Shown: positions 23,795 through 28,629 of the stretch, one piece after another
How the letters are laid out: every line of letters begins with the position of its first letter
Position numbering within the stretch: position 1 is the stretch's first letter
Source: Prevotellaceae bacterium
Lineage (GTDB): Bacteria; Bacteroidota; Bacteroidia; Bacteroidales; UBA932
NCBI GenBank assembly: GCA_031258915.1
Contig: JAIRMD010000076.1
Span: 1 to 28,629, forward strand
Direction of reading: 5' to 3'
DNA length: 28,629 bases
Notes under the pieces: generated by a model
Databases searched by the model: none
What the model saw: the letters and a program-made list of their open reading frames with translations, nothing else
Told to the model about the DNA's origin: nothing
Program-made: the position numbers and the translations under genes

Positions 23795-25211
23795 GCGCCG
23801 CCAAAATGTTCAGCTCTTTGGCCTTTTCCTGCATGTACCTGTAGGCTTCGTCGTAGTCGTTGCGGATAATGCCGTCGAGGATAGCCTCCTTGATGGCCTC
23901 TTTGATTATCCCCACCTGTCTGCAGGGCGGCAGGCTGTAGGTGCTCATGATGATTTCGCCGGATATGGGCGGCTGGAAGCTCCGTATCCTGTCCTTTTCC
24001 TCAATATCCTTGAGCTTTTGGCGCACAAGCGCAAAGTTTTGCAGGTGTCGCTTCACGGTGCTCTCATTCTTTGAGGTAATATCCGCCTCGCACAGCAGCA
24101 TCAAATCGTCAATGTCGTCGCCGGCATCGAAGAGCAGGCGGCGTACCGCCGAGTCGGTTACCTCCTCCTGCGACAGCACAATGGGGCGCAGGTGCAGCTC
24201 TACAAGCTTCTGCACGTACCTCATTTTTTCGTTTAGCGGAAGCTTGAGCGCCTGAAAAATTTTGGGCATCATCTTGGCGCCAATGAACTCATGCCCGTGA
24301 AACGTCCAGCCATGCCCCTCCTCGTAGCGCTTGGTTTGCGGCTTGGCTATGTCGTGCAGCAGGGCTGCCCACCGCAGCCACAGATTGTCCGATTTTTTGG
24401 CTACGTTGTCCAGCACCTGCAGGGTATGCAGGAAGTTGTCCTTGTGCTGGCGCTTCCCAACAGCATCCACGCCTTTCAGCCGGTGTACTTGCGGCAGGAT
24501 AAGCTCCAGCAGCTCCAGCTCGTCCAGCAAGAAAAATCCAGCCGAGGGCTTAGGGCACGCCATGATTTTATTCAGCTCATCGGTAATGCGCTCTGCGGAA
24601 ACCACGCCGCCAAGCATGCGCTGCCTGTTTCGGCGTATTGCCTCTTTGGAGCGGTTGTCGATTTCAAAGCCCAGCTGCGCGGCAAAGCGCACGGCGCGCA
24701 TCATGCGCAGGGGGTCGTCGCTGTAAGTTACGTCGGGGTCGAGCGGGGTGCGGAGGCGCTTGTCGTGTAAATCCTGTACGCCGCCAAAGGGGTCTACCAG
24801 CTCGCCGTAGCCATCGGGGTTGAGGCTAAACGCCATAGCGTTGATGGTAAAGTCGCGGCGCTCCTGATCTTCCCTGAGCGTTCCGTTTTCCACAACCGGC
24901 TTGCGCGAGCTGGCGCGGTACGACTCCTTTCGGGCGCCCACCAGCTCCACCTCCACCCCGCCGTGGCGCAGCATCGCCGTGCCGAAATTCTTAAACACGC
25001 TGAGCTTGGCGTGCAGCTCTTTTGCCAGCGCTTCGGCAAGCGCAATGCCGCTGCCTTCCACCACCACGTCAATATCCTTTGAAGGGCGGCGCAGAAAAAA
25101 ATCGCGCACGTAGCCGCCAATCACAAAGGCACGCACGCCCTGCGCCTGCGCTATGCGCGATATTTGCTTAAATACAGGTAACTGGAGATGTTCCAACGTA
25201 GTAAAGTCCAA
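23778..25211 (-). CDS. cca: CCA tRNA nucleotidyltransferase with HD domain
   Basis: 477 residues; adds or repairs the 3' CCA of tRNAs. The class II nucleotidyltransferase head contains FVIGGYVRDFFLRRPSKDID with catalytic D46 and D48, then the template-like RRDFTINAMAF and a DPLRMMRAVRFAAQLGFEID stretch. A C-terminal HD phosphohydrolase region has LLHDIAKPQT (H286, D287) and FHGHEFIGAKM. A related poly(A) polymerase is the main alternative, but tail and context fit the CCA enzyme of Bacteroidota. It lies 23 bp after the ABC transporter gene on the same strand and converges on the amylase gene. Confidence 0.92.
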   Translation of the reverse strand: MDFTTLEHLQLPVFKQISRIAQAQGVRAFVIGGYVRDFFLRRPSKDIDVVVEGSGIALAEALAKELHAKLSVFKNFGTAMLRHGGVEVELVGARKESYRASSRKPVVENGTLREDQERRDFTINAMAFSLNPDGYGELVDPFGGVQDLHDKRLRTPLDPDVTYSDDPLRMMRAVRFAAQLGFEIDNRSKEAIRRNRQRMLGGVVSAERITDELNKIMACPKPSAGFFLLDELELLELILPQVHRLKGVDAVGKRQHKDNFLHTLQVLDNVAKKSDNLWLRWAALLHDIAKPQTKRYEEGHGWTFHGHEFIGAKMMPKIFQALKLPLNEKMRYVQKLVELHLRPIVLSQEEVTDSAVRRLLFDAGDDIDDLMLLCEADITSKNESTVKRHLQNFALVRQKLKDIEEKDRIRSFQPPISGEIIMSTYSLPPCRQVGIIKEAIKEAILDGIIRNDYDEAYRYMQEKAKELNILAALTPSS

Positions 25212-25234
25212 AATTCTTTTGTTTTTTTCTCAGC

Positions 25235-27061
25235 CTACTTAAAGGTTTGCAAGTCGCACAGCTTCTTGTACATTCCGCCTTTGGCCATCAGCTCGCTGTG
25301 CGTGCCTTGCTCCACAATCTCTCCCTCCTGAAGCGCCACTATGCAGTCGGCATTCCGGATGGTGGAGAGGCGGTGGGCAATGACGATGGAGGTACGGTTT
25401 TTCATCAGCTTGCACAGGGCATCCTGCACCAGCTTCTCGCTTTCGGTGTCGAGCGCAGAGGTGGCTTCGTCCAGAATAAGTATGGGAGGATTTTTGAGCA
25501 CCGCCCGCGCTATGGCAAGCCGCTGGCGCTGCCCGCCGGAGAGCCGCACGCCCCTGTCGCCGATGCAGGTGCTGTAGCCATTTTCCATGTGCATGATGAA
25601 ATCGTGCGCGTTGGCAACCTTGGCCGCTTCAACAACGGCCTCGTCCGGTACGCCGTCCAGCCCGAAGGCGATGTTGCCTCTGACGCTATCGTTGAAGAGA
25701 ATGGCCTCCTGCGTAACAATACCCATAAGGCTCATCAACCCTTTTGGCTGGCACTGCCTGATGTCTACGCCGTCCAGCAGAATTGCCCCCGAAGTTACGT
25801 CGTAGTAGCGCGGAATAAGGTCAACCAGCGTAGTTTTTCCCGCTCCCGAAGGCCCCACAATGGCAACCATTTTCCCTTTGGGGATGGTCAGGTTGACGTG
25901 CTTCAGCACAGGCTTCTCGCCGTAGGAAAAGCTTACATCCTCAAACCGTATCTCCCGCGCGAAGCCTTTCACCTCCACCGGATTTTTGGCTTTTGTTATT
26001 TCCACCGGCGTATCCAAAACATCAAAAATGCGGTCTGCGGCGGCCAAGCCTCGCTGAATGCCCGCGTGCGCCTTGGTAATATCTTTTGACGGCACCAGAA
26101 TTTGGTAGTAAAGCCCCAGGTAAGCAATGAACTTGGGTACGGTAAAGGTAGATGCGTCGCTAAGCAGCATTATGCCGCCAAAGAGCAGGATGAGCATGGC
26201 CACCGTTACCCCAAAAAACTCCGACAGCGGCACCGCCATTTCCTGGCGGTTGGTTGCCTGCTTCAGCGCGTTGCGGTGCGCAGCGTTGACCTTCGCAAAG
26301 CGCTCCCGGACGTACTCCTGAGCGTTGAACGCCTTGACTATCCGGCTGCCGCTAATGGTCTCCTCAATGATGCTCATCAAGTCGCCCTGCAAGCTTTGCA
26401 CCTCCACCGCCTTGCGCCGCAGCTTTCTTGAAACCAAGCTGATGAGGTAGCCCGACAGCGGCAGCGTAACTATCGTAATGGAGGTGAGCTGGTAGGACAT
26501 GTAAAACAAAACGGCAAAGTTGCCCAAAATAAAGATGGGGTCGCGAAAAACGACCTGAAATGAGGCAACCACCGACGATTGCACCTCGTTGATGTCGTTG
26601 GACAGCACCGACAGGAGGTTGCCCTTGCGCTGGCTGGTGTAGTACGCAAGGTGTAGCCGCGTGATTTTACCAAACAGCGCTTCGCGTATGTTCCTCATCA
26701 CGTTGGCGCGCATGCTGTTGAGTATCCTGTAGCCTAAGTACTTAAAGAGGTTGGCTAAAAATGAGGCCAGCGCCAGCGCAGTGATCACAAAAATCAGCGA
26801 GCCAAGCGTACCGTACGCGTCTTTCATCTTCAGCATGGCGAAGTAAAACGCCGTTTTGAGGTACCTTGCGGAAAGGGTGAAGTCCGGCAGCTGCGCTATC
26901 TGCTGAATGTCGTCGCTGCTGAAAAGAACTTCTATCAGGGGCATGATGAGGAGGTAGTTGAACACCCCGAATACCATCGCCAGAATGACGACCACAAGGT
27001 ATTTTGGCCAGTAGCGGCTGTATGGCTTTGCAAAGCTGACTAAGCGGTAAAATTTATTCAT
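25235..27061 (-). CDS. ABC exporter, MsbA-like (fused permease and ATPase)
   Basis: 608 residues from the ATG at 27061. The N-terminal six-helix permease half is followed by an ATPase with Walker A GPSGAGKTT (about 403-411), signature LSGGQRQRLAIARA (about 508), Walker B ILILDEATSALD (about 527) and the H-loop IAHRLST. Family members flip lipid A or other lipids, or export drugs. An ATG at 27091 would add 10 residues (MPRRTEIIEN) but lies above the predicted transcription start from the TAnnTTTG box, so MNKFYRLVSFAKPYSRYW is preferred. cca follows after 23 bp. Confidence 0.9.
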   Translation of the reverse strand: MNKFYRLVSFAKPYSRYWPKYLVVVILAMVFGVFNYLLIMPLIEVLFSSDDIQQIAQLPDFTLSARYLKTAFYFAMLKMKDAYGTLGSLIFVITALALASFLANLFKYLGYRILNSMRANVMRNIREALFGKITRLHLAYYTSQRKGNLLSVLSNDINEVQSSVVASFQVVFRDPIFILGNFAVLFYMSYQLTSITIVTLPLSGYLISLVSRKLRRKAVEVQSLQGDLMSIIEETISGSRIVKAFNAQEYVRERFAKVNAAHRNALKQATNRQEMAVPLSEFFGVTVAMLILLFGGIMLLSDASTFTVPKFIAYLGLYYQILVPSKDITKAHAGIQRGLAAADRIFDVLDTPVEITKAKNPVEVKGFAREIRFEDVSFSYGEKPVLKHVNLTIPKGKMVAIVGPSGAGKTTLVDLIPRYYDVTSGAILLDGVDIRQCQPKGLMSLMGIVTQEAILFNDSVRGNIAFGLDGVPDEAVVEAAKVANAHDFIMHMENGYSTCIGDRGVRLSGGQRQRLAIARAVLKNPPILILDEATSALDTESEKLVQDALCKLMKNRTSIVIAHRLSTIRNADCIVALQEGEIVEQGTHSELMAKGGMYKKLCDLQTFK

Positions 27062-27088
27062 GTTTTCGATAATTTCGGTTCTGCGCGG

Positions 27089-27096
27089 CAAAGATA
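27089..27096 (-). promoter_or_regulatory. -7 box for the msbA-like/cca operon
   Basis: The minus strand reads TATCTTTG (TAnnTTTG). Transcription from near 27082 gives a leader of about 20 nt before the ATG at 27061. No clear -33 element is seen. Confidence 0.5.
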
Positions 27097-27134
27097 CATT
27101 TTTTTTGGCTAACTCTTTTCCGGGTGCTATGCTG

Positions 27135-27148
27135 CCGGGTTCTCCCGG
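27135..27148 (-). terminator. short GC hairpin after gtrA
   Basis: CCGGG and CCCGG (minus strand) pair around a 4-base loop 22 bp past the gtrA stop. There is no T run, so it may be a weak or factor-dependent terminator, or merely a hairpin. Confidence 0.3.
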
Positions 27149-27169
27149 ATTTGAAGTGTATGCTGCGCG

Positions 27170-27547
27170 TTACGCGCCGGCTGCAAAGGCAAAGAAGTAG
27201 CTCATGAAGAAGTTCCACACCGTAGCTACTCCGATGGCGAGCAGCTTGGAGAGGTAAAAGTGGATTTTCAGCTTCTCGACGAGCAGGTAAATTACGCCGC
27301 TGTTGATGGCAAGCCCTACTAAGGCAATGGCAATGAACTTCACGTACTCGGCCGGAATGCTGTTGTGGCTGCGGAACGTCCAGAGGCGGTTGAGCGTATA
27401 GTTAGCGCTTGCGGCAACGATGAACCCCAGCGCGTTGGCAAGGTACTTGTTCATCCTTACCTGCTCTTTGCAGGCGTAAGTAACGGTAAAATCAACCACC
27501 ACGCCCGAGCCGCCTACGATGCAAAACTTGATGAACGCTGCTATCAT
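27170..27547 (-). CDS. GtrA-like small membrane protein
   Basis: 125 residues with four predicted membrane helices and the GtrA-family start FIKFCIVGGSGVVVDFTVTY, then NALGFIVAASANYTLNRLWT and FAIALVGLAINSG-like helices. GtrA proteins are thought to help move or flip polyprenyl-linked sugars for envelope glycosylation. The ATG at 27547 overlaps the stop of the upstream GH2 remnant (ATGA). A longer frame reaching 27718 exists but its extra 57 residues are Arg/Gly-rich shadow sequence of that remnant. Usually paired with a glycosyltransferase gene, which is absent next door. Confidence 0.88.
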   Translation of the reverse strand: MIAAFIKFCIVGGSGVVVDFTVTYACKEQVRMNKYLANALGFIVAASANYTLNRLWTFRSHNSIPAEYVKFIAIALVGLAINSGVIYLLVEKLKIHFYLSKLLAIGVATVWNFFMSYFFAFAAGA

Positions 27548-27858
27548 TTTTTTCCCTCCTCCCCGTTGAGTATCGGCTCCCCGTTGATGTGCAAGCCATC
27601 GCGCCCGCGCACCTCCACCTTGCGTATTCCCACGCGGGGCGCCACGCCACCCACCGCCTTGCCTCCGGCCACAATGCGCGATTGCTGGCTGTAGAGGTAG
27701 GGCGATTCGGGCAGCCACAGCTGGGGGTTTTTCAGGCTCAGCGCCCGCCGCACCTGCCGCTGCCCGCCCGCCTTTAGCGAAAGCGTAGCGGCGGTAAGCG
27801 GCAGGACGGCGGCAACCGCTGCTTTGGCCGTGAGGAAGGGTAAGAGAATGCTTTTCAT
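27544..27858 (-). pseudogene. remnant of a GH2-family glycosidase (Ig-like sandwich only)
   Basis: 104 codons, ATG to TGA. The middle reads LSLKAGGQRQVRRALSLKNP then QLWLPESPYLYSQ, then VGIRKVEVRGRDGLHINGEP. This is the pattern at the end of the immunoglobulin-like domain of GH2 beta-galactosidase-like enzymes (NPxLWxPxxPxLY ... GIRxxE ... xxxxNGxPI). A GH2 enzyme is normally over 600 residues; the N-terminal sugar-binding domain and the catalytic barrel are absent. The start MKSILLPFLTA looks like a signal-peptide beginning joined directly to internal sequence, suggesting an internal deletion as well as loss of the 3' end. Its stop overlaps the gtrA start. Confidence 0.7.
27559..27587. repeat. 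11 bp direct repeat at the broken 3' end of the GH2 remnant
   Basis: CTCCCCGTTGA occurs at 27559-27569 and 27577-27587 (period 18 bp, six codons: NGEPIL and NGEEGK). It lies exactly where GH2 similarity stops, so it may mark the deletion or slippage point. Confidence 0.7.
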
Positions 27859-27879
27859 GCGATTTTTTTTTATTACGAA

Positions 27880-27969
27880 TTATGAAACCTCGCTGCAGCT
27901 AAACGCATATTCGCCCGAGCCAGCCAGCAGCCTGCCGCTCCATCGCACCTTAGCGTCGCCGGTTGCCTT
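27880..27969 (-). pseudogene. C-terminal scrap of an unidentified GC-rich gene
   Basis: The minus strand reads KATGDAKVRWSGRLLAGSGE then YAFSCSEVS before a TAA (27882-27880). Composition and third-position GC match the neighbouring GH2 remnant, and the sequence ends 21 bp upstream of it. Upstream of 27969 the DNA becomes abruptly AT-rich and the frame soon hits a stop. Probably the tail of a gene from the same lost carbohydrate locus; not identifiable. Confidence 0.4.
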
Positions 27970-28157
27970 ATGATGATAATTATAGTGATTTTATGCAATG
28001 GATAAGCCAGTATAAAGGCAAGGATATACCCATTTACGAGGTTGCTTACGAAAAAGCATACGGAAAAAATTTATTGTTAGGCTCATACTGGGGAGGATAT
28101 ATAAAGTTCTCCAGTGAGAAAACGAAGAAAATATTTGAAAATTACATTGCTAAATGA
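27963..28157 (+). pseudogene. AT-rich C-terminal gene fragment, unidentified
   Basis: An open frame of 64 codons with no ATG at its left edge (only TTG at 27963), reading PYDDNYSDFMQWISQYKGKD, IPIYEVAYEKAYGKNLLLGS and YWGGYIKFSSEKTKKIFENY. It looks like a real protein C-terminus but belongs to no family I recognise. It starts exactly where the GC-rich remnant ends, so its 5' part was probably removed at that junction. Confidence 0.4.
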
Positions 28158-28284
28158 AGCTATTCTCAGGAGAAAACCCACGTTTTTCCACTACAGCAGT
28201 AACGTGCATAACCCGCAAATCCATTGCTTCCTGCTCATCCTTGCAAAGCTCAAGGTGCATCATCGTTGTCAATTCTTCCTTCAT
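28150..28284 (-). CDS. possible 44-residue small protein, unknown function
   Basis: ATG at 28284 to TAG at 28150, reading MKEELTTMMHLELCKDEQEA then MDLRVMHVTAVVEKRGFSPE. It is preceded by a TAGCTTTG -7 box at a suitable distance and by an A-rich stretch (AATCAAACAAAA) directly before the ATG. The open frame extends upstream to 28437, but that part crosses the promoter. It overlaps the end of the AT-rich fragment by 8 bp. No family recognised. Confidence 0.35.
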   Translation of the reverse strand: MKEELTTMMHLELCKDEQEAMDLRVMHVTAVVEKRGFSPENSFI

Positions 28285-28304
28285 TTTTGTTTGATTTATT
28301 GGCG

Positions 28305-28312
28305 CAAAGCTA
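28305..28312 (-). promoter_or_regulatory. -7 box before the 44-residue ORF
   Basis: The minus strand reads TAGCTTTG (TAnnTTTG), about 20 bp upstream of the ATG at 28284. A possible TTTG at 28330-28327 is only 14 bp away, closer than usual. Confidence 0.35.
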
Positions 28313-28432
28313 CAAAATTTTATCATCAAAAGCAATGGGAATTTTGGCTTGCTCATTTTTGAGCGCCTGCTTTTTTTTATAGGCGTGTGCAGAGAATAAT
28401 TTCCCACATTTTTTTTTTCAAGAAAATGTTCG

Positions 28433-28440
28433 TACATTTG
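28433..28440 (+). promoter_or_regulatory. -7 box for the right-edge structured transcript
   Basis: TACATTTG is a perfect TAnnTTTG match at the boundary between AT-rich DNA and a GC-rich structured segment. A T run at 28409-28418 lies at the -33 distance. Transcription would start near 28447. Confidence 0.5.
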
Positions 28441-28446
28441 CTTCCA

Positions 28447-28625
28447 GATGCTGAACGGCGCTTCGCCGACCGTTTAGGCTATTCAAAGGACGGCGCTTGC
28501 GTTGTGGCCACTGCCACCAGAGCCGACACCCGGGTAGCCGAAAGCATTACCGCTGTACTACGGTACGGTGACCGCAGGTAACGCTGCTTGATAGAGAGTT
28601 AGGAGGTTTTACTTCCTAACTCTTT
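28447..28625 (+). ncRNA. candidate structured non-coding RNA or attenuator leader
   Basis: About 180 nt between a perfect -7 box and a strong terminator, much more GC-rich than the flanks. Visible pairings: CGGCG/CGCCG around CTT (28456-28468); GGCTA (28477-28481) with TAGCC (28535-28539), enclosing GTGGC/GCCAC around CACT (28504-28517); and AGCATTACC (28543-28551) with GGTAACGCT (28577-28585), one mismatch, enclosing GTAC-TACG-GTAC, a UACG tetraloop (28555-28566). A 51-codon frame (28426-28581) crosses the promoter, is Arg/Ala-rich and matches nothing known. No tRNA, SRP RNA, RNase P RNA or tmRNA hallmark was seen. It could be a small RNA (the length would suit 6S RNA) or a leader for a gene beyond the window. 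Confidence 0.45.
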
Positions 28626-28629
28626 TTTA
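28594..28629 (+). terminator. intrinsic terminator at the right edge
   Basis: GAGTTAGGA (28596-28604) pairs perfectly with TCCTAACTC (28614-28622); the stem can extend inward to a tight loop, and seven T follow. It ends the structured segment that begins at the 28433 promoter box. Confidence 0.9.

Noticed and set aside
27062..27091. Start of the ABC exporter at 27091
   Set aside because: The TAnnTTTG box at 27089-27096 places the transcription start downstream of that ATG; the ATG at 27061 fits the family N-terminus.
22368..27889. Shared 13-mer GAATTATGAAACC at the amylase start and near 27877
   Set aside because: The second copy leads to a stop after six codons; most likely a chance match in AT-rich leader-like sequence.
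28508..28540. GCCACTG plus AGCCGA-like bases recalling a cobalamin riboswitch core
   Set aside because: The B12-box and the other conserved riboswitch segments were not found, and the GCCACTG falls in a simple GTGGC/GCCAC hairpin.
28426..28581. 51-codon ORF overlapping the structured RNA segment
   Set aside because: It begins before the predicted transcription start, shows no family resemblance, and the paired stems explain the sequence better. Kept only as an alternative.

Overview
This 28.6 kb window looks like chromosomal DNA of a member of the Bacteroidota, most likely Bacteroidales. The pointers are: a CBM20-fused MalQ; a FabI of the Bacteroidota type; several upstream regions with the TAnnTTTG -7 promoter element typical of this phylum; AT-rich leaders without clear Shine-Dalgarno sites; and lipoprotein or periplasmic glycoside hydrolases. 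Most genes are moderately GC-rich. A few intervals (about 4.8-7.4 kb and 27.97-28.45 kb) are clearly more AT-rich and hold gene remnants. No rRNA, tRNA, CRISPR array or intact mobile element was recognised.

Layout, left to right. (1) 1-3.6 kb, minus strand: the 5' part of nuoA (complex I), then a tight dnaN - DnaQ-like exonuclease - Fsr-type MFS exporter group with 7-17 bp gaps. (2) 3.8-4.8 kb: a membrane-anchored DUF4340-like protein. (3) 4.8-7.3 kb, AT-rich scrap zone: a decayed IS1-family transposase start, a glycosyltransferase gene, two inverted repeats, a 5'-truncated SUI1/YciH translation factor and an Ala-rich orphan fragment. (4) 7.4-10.2 kb: polA. (5) 10.4-14.6 kb: a LacI-family regulator followed by uxaB and uxaA (tagaturonate to altronate to 2-keto-3-deoxygluconate); uronate isomerase and the KDG kinase/aldolase are not in the window. 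(6) 14.8-18.1 kb: fabI, then a secreted GH3 glycosidase 15 bp downstream. (7) 18.1-23.8 kb: an alpha-glucan utilisation locus. malQ diverges from an MFS sugar permease plus a lipoprotein GH13 amylase, and two matching LacI-type operator sequences lie in inverted orientation in the shared promoter region. (8) 23.8-27.1 kb, minus strand: an MsbA-like ABC exporter followed by the CCA-adding enzyme. (9) 27.1-28.6 kb: a GtrA-like membrane protein, remnants of deleted carbohydrate-active enzyme genes, an abrupt join to AT-rich DNA, a tiny ORF, and a promoter-to-terminator unit with strong RNA secondary structure that looks like a small non-coding RNA or attenuator leader.

How the genes work together. 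The amylase (cell envelope), permease (inner membrane) and MalQ (cytosol) form a short maltodextrin pathway, probably under one LacI-type repressor that is not necessarily encoded here. The LacI gene at 10.4 kb sits next to uxaBA and is the natural candidate for hexuronate control. PolA, DnaN, the exonuclease, the CCA enzyme and FabI are housekeeping genes.

The least explained parts are the structured RNA candidate at the right edge, the paired operators at malQ, the inverted repeat before the LacI gene, and the two remnant clusters. No clearly new defence or mobile system was found.
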